NCBI GenBank assembly: GCA_028712045.1
Contig: JAQTRA010000004.1
Location: 1-26,741 of the forward strand
Direction: 5' to 3'
DNA from: Candidatus Omnitrophota bacterium
GTDB lineage: Bacteria > Omnitrophota > Koll11 > Gygaellales > Profunditerraquicolaceae
Length of the DNA: 26,741 nt
The notes under the pieces were generated by a model. The model did not search any database and had not been told where the DNA came from. It was given only the letters and a program-made list of their open reading frames with translations. This document shows, in pieces, positions 6,741 to 15,144 of the stretch (position 1 is the first letter of the stretch; the number at the start of each line of letters is the position of its first letter). A program made the position numbers and the translations under genes.

Positions 6741-8081
6741 TTGGCAGATAAGAAACGAATAATTATCAGCGTTTTATTTTTATCTGCATTTTTTTCTTTT
6801 TCATTTGGTTTTTGCCTTGATAATCCGCCTTCCCCGGGTGCCGAACTTACCCTCACTAGTACAATTCTAACTGCTTTCCAAAATAATAAAGATATCATGA
6901 TGCAGGAGCAGCAGATCACTATTGCCAACGCCAATATTTTGGGCGCCAAAAGTGTTTTCTTGCCGCAAATAAACCTGCAGGGAACATATACTTATAATGA
7001 AAAAGTGCTTAGCCCGAATATTTTCTCCGGGTATAAGAATGATAACCTGGCCAACCTGGCGTTTAGCGAATCGGTTTATAGCGGCGGGGCAAATATGGCT
7101 AATTTTAACCAGGCTAAACTTTCTTTGGATGTTCAGCAGGAGACTTTGCGCGCGAAAAAGCTGGATGTTGAGTTTGACGCCCGCCGGCTTTATTACGGGC
7201 TCTTGTTGGCCTATGAAACAGAGCGGATTGCTAAAGATGCTCTGACTCAGGCAATTGCGCATTACGAAGATGTTAAGCAGATGTATAAATATGGCACGGC
7301 TTCGCGTTTTGATATGCTTCAGTCCGGAGTGCAGGTATCTTTACTCGAGCCGGATGTAGTCAGGGCGAGCAACGAGATTGATTCTTTAAAAGCGGAGTTG
7401 AACAAACTTCTGGCGCGGGATGTTAATTATCCGATAGAAACCCAAGAGAAACTAACCTATTCTTTGATCGAAATTGATGAAAAGGATTTTTTAAAAAATG
7501 CTTATTTACAGCGCCCGGAAATAAAATTGAAATCTTTGGGTATTGATATTGATAAGTGGGGAATTCAGATGGCCAGGTCAGGATATCGTCCGCAAGTGGA
7601 TATTACCGCAGGATATTCTTACCGTTCATCTAATTTGGGAAATATGTTTAATGCCAAACAGCGGAATTGGAACGCCGGGATATCCGTTAATATTCCCATC
7701 TTTGAAGGGTTTTCAACCAAAGCTAAAGTAGACGCGGCCAAGGCGCAATACGCGCAAGCCAAGATCAGCAAAGATAATTTAGTGGATCAGATTGCCGTGG
7801 AAGTGCGTAAGGCCTGCCTGGATTTGCAGAAATCCGCAGCGATCATTAAATCCCAGAAAGATAATGTCGACCAGGCGCGCGAGGCTTTAAGGATCAGTGA
7901 GGTCAGCTACGCTAATGGCGTAGCAATTAATTTGGATGTATTAGATGCCCAGGTTTCACTGGCTCAGATTCAGAAAAATCTGGCGGCGGGCACTTTTGAT
8001 TATTTAATGGCGCAGGCTTATCTTGACCGCAGTATCGGTAAGCCTTTTATTAAGGAGACAAAAAATGAAAAACAAATTTAA
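6741..8081 (+). CDS. TolC-type outer-membrane efflux channel
   Basis: This is a full-length TolC-family protein (446 residues) forming the outer-membrane and periplasmic duct of the exporter encoded downstream. It starts at TTG 6741, five bases after AGGAG; the nearby ATG at 6736 is out of frame and hits a stop quickly. An N-terminal signal peptide is visible (KKRIIISVLFLSAFFSFSFG, basic then hydrophobic). Two homologous halves follow, each with long helices and outer-membrane strands: SVFLPQINLQGTYTYNEK and SGYRPQVDITAGYSYRSS, the latter followed by NAGISVNIPIFEG. Its 3' end overlaps the adaptor gene by 17 bases, which ties it to the YbhGFSR-like complex. It is clearly a different gene from the truncated channel at the left edge. 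Confidence 0.93.
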   Translation: MADKKRIIISVLFLSAFFSFSFGFCLDNPPSPGAELTLTSTILTAFQNNKDIMMQEQQITIANANILGAKSVFLPQINLQGTYTYNEKVLSPNIFSGYKNDNLANLAFSESVYSGGANMANFNQAKLSLDVQQETLRAKKLDVEFDARRLYYGLLLAYETERIAKDALTQAIAHYEDVKQMYKYGTASRFDMLQSGVQVSLLEPDVVRASNEIDSLKAELNKLLARDVNYPIETQEKLTYSLIEIDEKDFLKNAYLQRPEIKLKSLGIDIDKWGIQMARSGYRPQVDITAGYSYRSSNLGNMFNAKQRNWNAGISVNIPIFEGFSTKAKVDAAKAQYAQAKISKDNLVDQIAVEVRKACLDLQKSAAIIKSQKDNVDQAREALRISEVSYANGVAINLDVLDAQVSLAQIQKNLAAGTFDYLMAQAYLDRSIGKPFIKETKNEKQI

Positions 8082-8895
8082 GTTAATTATTTTAATTGCT
8101 GTGATTATTATCGCCGGATTAATTTCCCTGGCCTATTTTGTAAAAGAGCATAACCATAATAAAATTTTAAAAGTCTCCGGTAACATTGAAGGCGATGATG
8201 TGCGCATATCTTTTCGCGTAGACGGACAGATAATTGAGTTGCTCACTGATGAAGGCGAAGTGGTGAAGGCTGGGGATATAGTAGCGCGTTTAAATACTGA
8301 TGAGCTAATTAAAGAACGGGATAATGCCGCGGCGTCTCTTCTTGCCGCTCAATTTGATTATGAACTGGCCAAAGTAGATTATGAAAGGTCAGAAAATCTT
8401 TTAAAAGAAGGGGCGGTCTCGATGCAAAAAAGAGACCAGGATAAAACAAAATATGACGCCGGCGCAGCTAAAGTCGAGCAATTAAAAGCTTCTTTGGCCT
8501 TAACTGAGACCCGCCTGGGTTTTGCCGAGTTAGCTTCTCCTTTAAATGGTTATATTCTGGTAAAAAGCAGTTTGGCCGGCGAAGTGGTTAAATCCGGGAC
8601 TCCGGTGTTTACGGCGGTTGATTTAAATAATATCTGGGTCACGGCCTATATTAACGAAAGAGACCTGGGACGGGTAAAATTAGGCCAAAAAGCAGAAGTA
8701 ACCACGGATACATTTGTCGGAAAAAAATATCAAGGGGAAGTTTCTTTTGTTTCCAGCCAGGCAGAGTTTACTCCTAAGTTTATCCAAACTCAGGAGGAGA
8801 GGGTAAAATTAGTCTACCGCATTAAGGTTAGAGTAGATAATTCCAGTCTTGAATTAAAGCCGGGCATGCCGGCCGATGCCTACATTATTGAATAA
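8065..8895 (+). CDS. HlyD/YbhG-like membrane-fusion adaptor
   Basis: This periplasmic adaptor would bridge the two ABC-2 permeases and the TolC channel of this operon. The start is ATG 8065, set by AAGGAG at 8052-8057; an in-frame upstream ATG at 8023 would lie deep inside the tolC gene with no ribosome-binding site. The 276 residues comprise an N-terminal anchor (FKLIILIAVIIIAGLISLAYFV), a first lipoyl half (VDGQIIELLTDEGEVVKAGDIVARL), a coiled-coil hairpin of about 75 residues rich in Ala, Glu and Lys, a second lipoyl half (LASPLNGYILVKSSLAGEVV) and a beta-barrel with LGQKAEVTTDTF and LKPGMPADAYI. Architecture and gene order match E. coli YbhG, the adaptor of the YbhFSR exporter. The substrate is not predictable. 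Confidence 0.88.
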   Translation: MKNKFKLIILIAVIIIAGLISLAYFVKEHNHNKILKVSGNIEGDDVRISFRVDGQIIELLTDEGEVVKAGDIVARLNTDELIKERDNAAASLLAAQFDYELAKVDYERSENLLKEGAVSMQKRDQDKTKYDAGAAKVEQLKASLALTETRLGFAELASPLNGYILVKSSLAGEVVKSGTPVFTAVDLNNIWVTAYINERDLGRVKLGQKAEVTTDTFVGKKYQGEVSFVSSQAEFTPKFIQTQEERVKLVYRIKVRVDNSSLELKPGMPADAYIIE

Positions 8896-8898
8896 AAA

Positions 8899-9624
8899 AT
8901 GATTACCATAAAAGCTGTGGGATTAACCAAGAATTTTGCTTCTTTGGCTGCGGTCAATGATTTTAATCTTGAAGTGCAAGAGGGCGAGATTTTTGGTTTA
9001 GTCGGCCCGGATGGCGCCGGTAAAACCACGACTATGCGCCTGTTGACCAGTATTCTTGATCCCACCAAAGGCGAGGCCTGGGTTTATAATAAGCATACGG
9101 TCAAAGAAGCAGAAAGCCTTAAAGAATCTATTGCTTATATGTCCCAACGTTTTGGGCTTTATGAAGAGTTAACTGTGCTTGAGAATATTAATTTTTATGC
9201 TGATGTTTACGGTGTAGCCAAAGATAAGCGGCCAGAAGCGGTTGACCGCTTGTTAGGCTTCTCCGGGCTGCTTCCTTTTAAGCAGCGTTTAGCCGGGAAA
9301 CTTTCCGGCGGCATGAAACAAAAGCTGGGCCTGGCCTGTGCTTTAATTCATACGCCTAAAGTTTTATTCCTGGATGAACCCACCAATGGAGTCGATCCAG
9401 TTTCCCGCAGAGATTTTTGGTCGATTCTTTATGATTTGTTAAAAGAAAAAGTAACGATTTTTTGTTCAACATCTTATCTGGATGAAGCCGAGCGCTGCCA
9501 CAGAGTTGGCCTGATGCACAAAGGAAAACTTTTGCGCTGCGACACACCGGATAGTATTAAAAAAGAACGTAAGGTTAAGACGCTGGAAGAAGCGTTTATC
9601 CAGATCATTAAAGAAAATGAATGA
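8899..9624 (+). CDS. ABC exporter ATPase 1, equivalent to the N-terminal half of YbhF
   Basis: This cytoplasmic nucleotide-binding subunit powers the two downstream permeases. Visible are Walker A GPDGAGKTT (36-44), Q-loop SQRFGLY, a canonical signature LSGGMKQK (135-142), and Walker B VLFLDEPTNGVD with D159 and E160. The H-loop is degenerate: the sequence is CSTSYLDEAE, with Ser192 where the switch histidine is expected. At 241 residues it is one ABC domain. In E. coli the corresponding protein, YbhF, carries two ABC domains in one chain; here they are separate overlapping genes. The stop overlaps the next gene's start by 8 bases, giving a coupled 1:1 pair. A heterodimer with the next protein is inferred. 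Confidence 0.9.
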   Translation: MITIKAVGLTKNFASLAAVNDFNLEVQEGEIFGLVGPDGAGKTTTMRLLTSILDPTKGEAWVYNKHTVKEAESLKESIAYMSQRFGLYEELTVLENINFYADVYGVAKDKRPEAVDRLLGFSGLLPFKQRLAGKLSGGMKQKLGLACALIHTPKVLFLDEPTNGVDPVSRRDFWSILYDLLKEKVTIFCSTSYLDEAERCHRVGLMHKGKLLRCDTPDSIKKERKVKTLEEAFIQIIKENE

Positions 9625-10570
9625 CAACCTAGCGGTTAGTGTAGAAAATTTAGAAAAGAAATTCGGCTCCTTTACCGCGGTAAATAAAATTAATTTCCAG
9701 GTAAGCAAGGGAGAGATCTTTGGATTCCTGGGGCCAAATGGCGCAGGAAAATCCACGACGATTAGAATGCTTTGCGGGATTATTTCCCCGACTTCCGGTA
9801 AAGGCCAGGTTGGCGGGTACGATATCATTAAAGAGCAGTATAAGATTAAAGAACATATCGGCTATATGTCGCAGAAATTTTCCCTTTATAATGATTTGAC
9901 TGTCGAGGAAAATATTAATTTTTATAGCGGAATATATAAAATTCCAAAGGCAGAAAAAAAAGAACGGTTTGATTCAGTTATCCGCGCCGCGGGTTTGGAA
10001 GGGATGGAGAGAAGCCTCACTTCCACGCTGGCTGCGGGCTGGAAACAGCGCCTAGCTTTAGGTTGCGCGCTGTTGCATAAGCCAAAAATTATATTTCTGG
10101 ATGAGCCCACTTCCGGGGTCGACCCGATAACCCGGGCTAATTTCTGGGGGATTATTAAAGAACTGGCCAGCCAAGGGGTAACTGTTTTTATTACCACGCA
10201 TTATATGGATGAAGCCGAAAATTGCAACCGGATGGTTTTAATTTACCACGGGACAATTATTGCCATGGGCACACCTCAGGAGATGAAAAGTAATAATATG
10301 AAAAATGAAGTCCTGGAAATAACTTTACCGGATTCTCAAAGCTGGCTGGAAAAATTAAGCCGGGTAGAAGGGATTAAGGAGGCAGCACTTTTTGGATCGA
10401 ATATTCATGCGGTTGTTTATGATAGCGCTAAAGCAATACCGGCGATAAATGATTTCTTACAAAGTGAAAATGTTTTGCAATCTAGCGTTAAGAAAATTAT
10501 TCCATCACTTGAGGATGTATTTGTTTCTTCAATCGAAGAATATGATCAGGCAGAGTCTAAAAAGAATTAA
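9617..10570 (+). CDS. ABC exporter ATPase 2, equivalent to the C-terminal half of YbhF
   Basis: This is the second nucleotide-binding subunit of the exporter. Walker A GPNGAGKST (39-47), Q-loop SQKFSLY, Walker B IIFLDEPTSGVD with D162 and E163, and an intact H-loop with His195 (TTHYMDEAENC) are all present. The ABC signature is altered to LAAGWKQR (138-145) in place of LSGGQ. This is complementary to partner 1, which has a good signature but no switch histidine. After the ABC fold comes a C-terminal extension of roughly 85 residues (EVLEITLPDSQSW to the end), typical of DrrA/CcmA-like and YbhF ATPases. It overlaps the previous gene by 8 bases and the following permease by 29. Confidence 0.92.
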   Translation: MNDNLAVSVENLEKKFGSFTAVNKINFQVSKGEIFGFLGPNGAGKSTTIRMLCGIISPTSGKGQVGGYDIIKEQYKIKEHIGYMSQKFSLYNDLTVEENINFYSGIYKIPKAEKKERFDSVIRAAGLEGMERSLTSTLAAGWKQRLALGCALLHKPKIIFLDEPTSGVDPITRANFWGIIKELASQGVTVFITTHYMDEAENCNRMVLIYHGTIIAMGTPQEMKSNNMKNEVLEITLPDSQSWLEKLSRVEGIKEAALFGSNIHAVVYDSAKAIPAINDFLQSENVLQSSVKKIIPSLEDVFVSSIEEYDQAESKKN

Positions 10571-11684
10571 AGCCGTAGCTTGGAAAGAATTTGTCCAGAT
10601 TAAGCGTGACTCGCGTAGCTTAGGGTTGGCGCTGGCAATTCCTATATTTATGCTTTTAATTTTTGGTTATGGGCTTTCCCTGGATATCGACCAGGTGCGG
10701 ACTCTGGTCTGGAATCAGGATTCCTCTTCGCAGTTAACCAGCGAATTTCTGCTTAATTTTAAAAACTCCAAATATTTTAAGATAGTCGGTTATACCGATA
10801 ATTACCGGGATATTCAGCGCAAAATTGATGATGGCGATATAATGATGGCTTTGGTTATCCCCAAAGATTTTTCGCATTTTATCCAGTCGGGTAAAATCGC
10901 CCCGCTGCAGTTAATCGTTGATGGTTCGGATGCCAACACCGCGACTATCGCTATGGGGTATGTGCGTTCAGTAGTTTCGCAATATAATGTAGAGTTACTG
11001 GCTGATGTTTTTGCTCAACATGGCTTAAGCCCGGTTAAATCTGTAAATGTCCATCCCCGGATTTGGTTTAATATGGGGTTAGTCAGTACCTGGTTTATTG
11101 TTCCCGGAGTTATCGCGATGATTATTATGATCATTTCAGCTTTATTGACTTCGGTTACGATTGCCCGGGAATGGGAAAGAGGGACCATGGAGCAATTGAT
11201 CTCCACCCCGATTAAAGGGCCGGAACTTATTCTTGGTAAATTCATACCTTATTTTGTAATTGCTTTTTTTGATCTGATGGTGGGAGTGCTGATGGCGCAG
11301 TTTTTATTCGGCTTGCCTTTCCGGGGCCATTACATGTTACTGATAGTTTTAAGTTCTTTATTTATAACCGGAGCTCTTGCTCAGGGCATATTAATCTCGG
11401 TGGGTGCCAAAACGCAGCTTACCGCCAGCCAGCTGGCTACTATTTCTACGCTTATACCGACAATGTTGTTGTCGGGCTTTATCTATCCGATTTTTAATAT
11501 GCCGAAATTCATCCAGGTGTTTACTTATCTTATTCCGGCGCGTTATTATATTACTGTGTTAAGAGATTTATTTCTGAAGGGCAACGGGATCGCCACTATC
11601 TGGGATGAGGCGCTTTTATTATTTTTATTCGCCGGAGTTATGCTGGTTCTGGCTCTTAGAAAATTCAAGAAAAAAGTAGCTTAA
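10542..11684 (+). CDS. ABC-2 type permease 1 (YbhS/YbhR family)
   Basis: This is an inner-membrane permease of the ABC-2 exporter. The chosen start, ATG 10542 (MIRQSLKRIKAVAWKEF), gives 380 residues and the usual short cytoplasmic N-terminus before the first helix (LALAIPIFMLLIFGYGLSL). An in-frame ATG at 10449 would add 31 residues and lie 122 bases inside the ATPase gene, so it is rejected. A large extracytoplasmic domain (about residues 45-180) follows helix 1, then a five-helix block starting at VPGVIAMIIMIISALLTSVTIAREWERGTMEQL; REWERGTMEQL is the conserved coupling segment of the family. LLSGFIYPIFNMP and PARYYITVLRD near the C-terminus are also characteristic. A long perfect palindrome separates it from permease 2. 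Confidence 0.9.
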   Translation: MIRQSLKRIKAVAWKEFVQIKRDSRSLGLALAIPIFMLLIFGYGLSLDIDQVRTLVWNQDSSSQLTSEFLLNFKNSKYFKIVGYTDNYRDIQRKIDDGDIMMALVIPKDFSHFIQSGKIAPLQLIVDGSDANTATIAMGYVRSVVSQYNVELLADVFAQHGLSPVKSVNVHPRIWFNMGLVSTWFIVPGVIAMIIMIISALLTSVTIAREWERGTMEQLISTPIKGPELILGKFIPYFVIAFFDLMVGVLMAQFLFGLPFRGHYMLLIVLSSLFITGALAQGILISVGAKTQLTASQLATISTLIPTMLLSGFIYPIFNMPKFIQVFTYLIPARYYITVLRDLFLKGNGIATIWDEALLLFLFAGVMLVLALRKFKKKVA

Positions 11685-11685
11685 G

Positions 11686-11737
11686 GTTATCCACAGCTGT
11701 AGATACCGTTTAAACGGTATCTACAGCTGTGGATAAC
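11686..11737. repeat. 52-base perfect palindrome between the two permease genes
   Basis: The half-site 11686-11711 is followed without any loop by its exact reverse complement (11712-11737). The centre is CGTTTAAACG. Each arm begins with TTATCCACA (11687-11695), identical to the consensus DnaA box, and ends in the inverted copy (11728-11736). Each arm also contains its own near-palindrome, ATCCACAGCTGTAGAT at 11689-11704 with one mismatched pair. It starts one base after the permease 1 stop and is not followed by a T-run. It may be a mobile palindromic repeat, an mRNA hairpin or a protein-binding site; the sequence alone does not decide. Confidence 0.9.
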
Positions 11738-11762
11738 TTCAGGCTGAAGGCAGGGAGCTTAA

Positions 11763-12890
11763 ATGTTCGAACGCGCTATAGCGATTTTCATTAAAGAATT
11801 TAAACAAATCTTCCGTGACCGGCAGATGAAGACCATACTTTTTATTTCTCCGCTTTTGCAGATAATCCTCTTTGGCTATGCGGCGAATAAAGATATTACC
11901 TATATTCCCACGGCTATCTATGACAAGGATAATACTTCCGAAAGCCGCCAGCTGTTGCGCCGGTTTACTTACTCTAAATATTTTATCCCGGAGCAGTATA
12001 TTTATAATGATCCCGACCAGGATTTTGTTTTAAATAAAGGCAAAGTTAATGTGGTTATCCGTATTGACCGTGGATTTGGCCGTAATTTGGTAGCCGGTAA
12101 AGACGCTAACGTGCAGCTGGCTTTTGATGGCACGGATTCAAATACGGCGATGATTGTTTTAGGTTATGCCAATACGATTATCGGTAATTACCAGCAGGAG
12201 CTGTTTAAAAATAAAGCCGAAGCCGCAGGTTTTATTAATACTGTGCCCAGCGTACATTTGGAAGACCGCGCCTGGTTTAATGGAAATCTTGTTTCGCGGA
12301 ATTATTATCTGCCCGGGGTAATTGCTACGATTGTAACGATGATGTCTCTTTTGTTAACGGCGATGGCCATAGTTAAGGAGAAGGAGATCGGCACGATGGA
12401 GCAGCTGACCGTAAGTCCGTTAAGGCCGCTGGAACTTATCATTGGCAAGCTGATGCCTTTTGGGGTGATCGCGCTAGTGCAGATTTTTCTGATTACTATA
12501 TTGGGAGTGCTTTGGTTTCATTTGCCGATGCGCGGGAATGTTTTTTTTCTTTTATTTTCTACCTGCATATATTTATTTACTACTTTGGGAATTGGTTTAT
12601 TTATTTCGACGATATCGGCGACCCAGCAGGAAGCGAATATGTCAGTTTTCCTTTTTTATATGCCCACGGTTTTACTTTCGGGGTTTGCTTATCCGATATC
12701 AAATATGCCGGTAGTGATTCAATGGTTTACTATTTTTAACCCCATGCGTTATTTTATGGTAGTGATCAGAAGTATTTTTCTAAAAGGCGTAGGCCTGGAA
12801 GTGCTCTGGCCGCAGCTATTGCCGCTTTTGTTGATCGGGATTTTTATTATTACTTTGAGTTCTTTGCGTTTTCGTAAAGGATTAATCTAG
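11763..12890 (+). CDS. ABC-2 type permease 2 (YbhS/YbhR family)
   Basis: This is the second permease subunit, 375 residues, a clear paralogue of permease 1. It has the N-terminal helix (MKTILFISPLLQIILFGYAA), an extracytoplasmic domain with FDGTDSNTAMIVLGYA (compare VDGSDANTATIAMGY in permease 1), and the five-helix block with KEKEIGTMEQLTVSPLRPLELIIGK and LLSGFAYPISNMP. The pair would form the membrane heterodimer served by the two separate ATPases. The ATG at 11763 is preceded by GGGAGC with suitable spacing. The last codon region (RKGLI-stop) is 10 bases before the MFS gene. In E. coli the same order, adaptor-ATPase-permease-permease, is ybhG-F-S-R. Confidence 0.92.
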   Translation: MFERAIAIFIKEFKQIFRDRQMKTILFISPLLQIILFGYAANKDITYIPTAIYDKDNTSESRQLLRRFTYSKYFIPEQYIYNDPDQDFVLNKGKVNVVIRIDRGFGRNLVAGKDANVQLAFDGTDSNTAMIVLGYANTIIGNYQQELFKNKAEAAGFINTVPSVHLEDRAWFNGNLVSRNYYLPGVIATIVTMMSLLLTAMAIVKEKEIGTMEQLTVSPLRPLELIIGKLMPFGVIALVQIFLITILGVLWFHLPMRGNVFFLLFSTCIYLFTTLGIGLFISTISATQQEANMSVFLFYMPTVLLSGFAYPISNMPVVIQWFTIFNPMRYFMVVIRSIFLKGVGLEVLWPQLLPLLLIGIFIITLSSLRFRKGLI

Positions 12891-12900
12891 CCTATTACTA

Positions 12901-14112
12901 ATGAATAATCAGAAGAAAACCGCGTTTAAACTTATTTTACTTTTTGGCTTAGTCAGCCTTTTTGGCGATATGGTTTATGAGGGGGCGCGCAGTGTTAACG
13001 GCCCGTATCTTAAGACTCTCGGCGCTAACGCGGCAATGGTGGGTTTAGTTGCCGGGCTGGCTGAGTTTTTAGGTTATGCCGTGCGTTTATTTTCCGGGTA
13101 TTTTGCGGATAAGAAAAAAGCCTATTGGCTGTTTACTTTTATCGGTTATGGTTTATTAGTCAGCGTCCCGTTACTTTCACTTACCGGCATCTGGCAGGTC
13201 GCGGTTATTTTTATTATTGTCGAGAGGCTGGGCAAGGCCATCCGCAGCCCGGCCAAAGATACTATTCTTTCCCAGGCGACCAAACAAGTGGGTACGGGTT
13301 TTGGTTTTGCCATCGCCGAAGTGCTTGACCAGATAGGCGCCATTATTGGCCCGCTTATTTTTACCCTGCTTTTTGTATTTTTAGGCAAAGGCTCAAGGGG
13401 CCTGGTTGATTATCAACAAGGGTATGCTTTACTTTGGATACCGCTGGCTTTAGTTATGCTTTGTATCTATTTTGCCTATCGGGCTGTCCCTAATCCTCAG
13501 GTTTTGGAAAGCTCCGTAATTAAAAATCCGGAATCAGAGAAATTAAGCAAAGTTTTCTGGATCTATACGGTTTTTACTTTTATTACCACTCTGGGGTTTA
13601 CTAATTTTGCGCTGATTGGCTATCATTTTAAAGCCAAACAGATCATGACTGACGCGCAGATTCCGTTATTTTACGCCATAGCTATGGGAGTTGATGCAAT
13701 TGCGGCGATGGTCATCGGGAAAACCTATGATATTTTTAAAACCCGGCGTAATAATGAAAAAGCCGGACTGTTAACTTTGCTGGCAATTCCAGCTTTTTCG
13801 TTGTTTATACCAGTTTTTGTTTTTTCGGCAAAATTTTCCTGGTGTTTAACCGGGGCAATTATCTGGGGAATTGTTATGGGCGCGCATGAAACAGTGATGA
13901 AGTCGGCGATTGCTGATCTTACGCCTCTAAAGAAGAGAGGGACAGGTTACGGAATATTTAATACCGCCTATGGCTTGGCTATTTTTATCGGCAGCGCGCT
14001 GATTGGTTTACTTTATGAGCATTCAATAGCCGCGGTAATAATTATCAGCGTGGTAGTTGAATTAGCCGCTATCCTGGTGTTTTTCATTATGCGCAAAGAG
14101 GCATTGAAATAA
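12901..14112 (+). CDS. Major facilitator superfamily transporter
   Basis: This is a 403-residue inner-membrane secondary transporter with about 12 hydrophobic segments in two six-helix halves. The first half starts at LILLFGLVSLFGDMVYEGARS. The loop between helices 2 and 3 reads SGYFADKKKAYW, resembling the MFS motif G-x3-D-R-x2-R-R. Near helix 4 is VERLGKAIRSPAKDTILSQA, a stretch common in one MFS subgroup often annotated as drug or multidrug-like permeases. A cytoplasmic linker near residues 195-215 (PNPQVLESSVIKNPESEKLSKV) separates the halves. It follows permease 2 by 10 bases and precedes cbiM by 1 base, so it is in the same operon. Substrate and direction are not determinable here. Confidence 0.88.
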   Translation: MNNQKKTAFKLILLFGLVSLFGDMVYEGARSVNGPYLKTLGANAAMVGLVAGLAEFLGYAVRLFSGYFADKKKAYWLFTFIGYGLLVSVPLLSLTGIWQVAVIFIIVERLGKAIRSPAKDTILSQATKQVGTGFGFAIAEVLDQIGAIIGPLIFTLLFVFLGKGSRGLVDYQQGYALLWIPLALVMLCIYFAYRAVPNPQVLESSVIKNPESEKLSKVFWIYTVFTFITTLGFTNFALIGYHFKAKQIMTDAQIPLFYAIAMGVDAIAAMVIGKTYDIFKTRRNNEKAGLLTLLAIPAFSLFIPVFVFSAKFSWCLTGAIIWGIVMGAHETVMKSAIADLTPLKKRGTGYGIFNTAYGLAIFIGSALIGLLYEHSIAAVIIISVVVELAAILVFFIMRKEALK

Positions 14113-14113
14113 T

Positions 14114-14797
14114 ATGCATATACCAGACGGATATTTAGGAGCCCCAACTTGCGGGGTTTTTTACGCGTTGATGTTTCCGGTCTGGGCGATTGCCTCGAGA
14201 GTTGTTAAAAAAACTTTAAAAGCAAAACAAGTGCCGATATTGGCAATTGGGGCGGCATTTAGTTTTGTAATTATGATGTTTAATATCCCCATACCCGGCG
14301 GGACTACCGGCCATGCAGTAGGAGGAGTGTTGGTAGCCATATTGCTGGGGCCGGCGGCGGCCTGTATTGCCATTACTGTGGCACTGGTAATTCAGGCGTT
14401 GTTATTTGGTGATGGCGGGATTACTGCGCTGGGAGCAAATTGTTTTAATATGGCATTTGTGCTTCCTTTTGCCGGATATCATATTTATAAAGCCATTAGT
14501 TATAAGGCTGTGATAAATTCAAAACGAAAAATTATCGCCGCCGGTATTGCCGGTTATCTGGCGTTGAATATTGCCGCGCTGTTAACCGGATTTGAATTTG
14601 GCCTGCAGCCTTTATTGCATAAAACCGCTGGTAACCAGGCATTATACTGCCCCTATAGTTTAAAGGTTGCGGTCCCGGTTATGCTGGGAGAGCATTTATT
14701 GATATTCGGATGGGTTGAGGCTATTGTTACTGCTTTAGTAATTAAATATTTGATGAAACATTCTTCGGAGTTCTTGGCAGGGGAAAGTAAAATTTAA
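14114..14797 (+). CDS. cbiM: CbiM/NikM, substrate-binding component of a Ni/Co ECF transporter
   Basis: This integral membrane S-component binds Ni2+ or Co2+ and works with CbiN, CbiQ and CbiO. The protein begins MHIPDG, the hallmark of the family: the free amino terminus of Met1 and His2 are metal ligands in characterised NikM. A third ligand histidine appears at His67 in TTGHAVGG, the expected position. Six to seven hydrophobic helices are visible, with conserved GDGGITALGANCFNMAF. At 227 residues the length is normal. Because the ligand set starts at residue 1, the ATG at 14114 must be correct. It overlaps the next gene by one base. Nickel and cobalt cannot be told apart by eye, and no cobalamin riboswitch or NikR-type operator was seen upstream. 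Confidence 0.93.
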   Translation: MHIPDGYLGAPTCGVFYALMFPVWAIASRVVKKTLKAKQVPILAIGAAFSFVIMMFNIPIPGGTTGHAVGGVLVAILLGPAAACIAITVALVIQALLFGDGGITALGANCFNMAFVLPFAGYHIYKAISYKAVINSKRKIIAAGIAGYLALNIAALLTGFEFGLQPLLHKTAGNQALYCPYSLKVAVPVMLGEHLLIFGWVEAIVTALVIKYLMKHSSEFLAGESKI

Positions 14798-15126
14798 TGA
14801 AAATTATCTCTAAAATTTGGATTTTTATTGGTATATTAATTGTCCTGTCTCCTCTGGGTTTATTATTACCCGAACATTTTAAGGCAGGCGCAGCCTGGGG
14901 TGAGTGGGGAGTAGATGAAATACAAAAATTGGTGGGTTATATTCCCCAGGGTTTAGCCAAACTTTCCAGCATTTGGAGCGCGCCGATTCCTGATTATGCT
15001 TTTAAAGGGTGGGAAGGCAAGCCTTTAATAAGTTTAAGCCTGGCTTATGTTTTTTCTGCCAGCCTGGGAGTATTAATTTGCGTTGGCGTGGTATTTATAT
15101 TAGGTAAATTTTTAACCAAGAAATAA
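14797..15126 (+). CDS. cbiN: PDGLE/CbiN-like accessory membrane subunit of the Ni/Co transporter
   Basis: This is a 109-residue protein with two transmembrane helices, near residues 5-25 (IWIFIGILIVLSPLGLLLPE) and 82-105 (SLSLAYVFSASLGVLICVGVVFILG). Between them is an extracytoplasmic loop that starts with LLPEHFKAGAAWGEWG, typical of the PDGLE domain found as NikN/CbiN or fused to CbiM. In the known transporters this small subunit is needed for metal loading of the M component. Its ATG shares the last base of cbiM's TAA (TAATG). The stop TAA (15124-15126) overlaps the start of a REP copy. The symbol denotes the role; it could equally be called nikN. Confidence 0.78.
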   Translation: MKIISKIWIFIGILIVLSPLGLLLPEHFKAGAAWGEWGVDEIQKLVGYIPQGLAKLSSIWSAPIPDYAFKGWEGKPLISLSLAYVFSASLGVLICVGVVFILGKFLTKK

Positions 15127-15144
15127 TTGGGGTCGGATCTATTT
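15125..15144 (+). repeat. Solo REP head between cbiN and hldD
   Basis: aattggggtcggatctattt is identical to the copy at 6584-6603 and has no inverted partner nearby. It fills the entire gap between the cbiN stop and the hldD ATG (15145), so it must also serve as the ribosome-binding region of hldD; GGGGTCGG is the only purine-rich part. Confidence 0.85.

Noticed and set aside
8023..8064. N-terminal extension of the YbhG-like adaptor
   Set aside because: There is no ribosome-binding site; AAGGAG at 8052-8057 clearly points to ATG 8065.
10449..10541. N-terminal extension of permease 1 from ATG 10449
   Set aside because: It would lie 122 bases inside the ATPase gene, and the extra 31 residues do not resemble the family; ATG 10542 gives the usual N-terminus.
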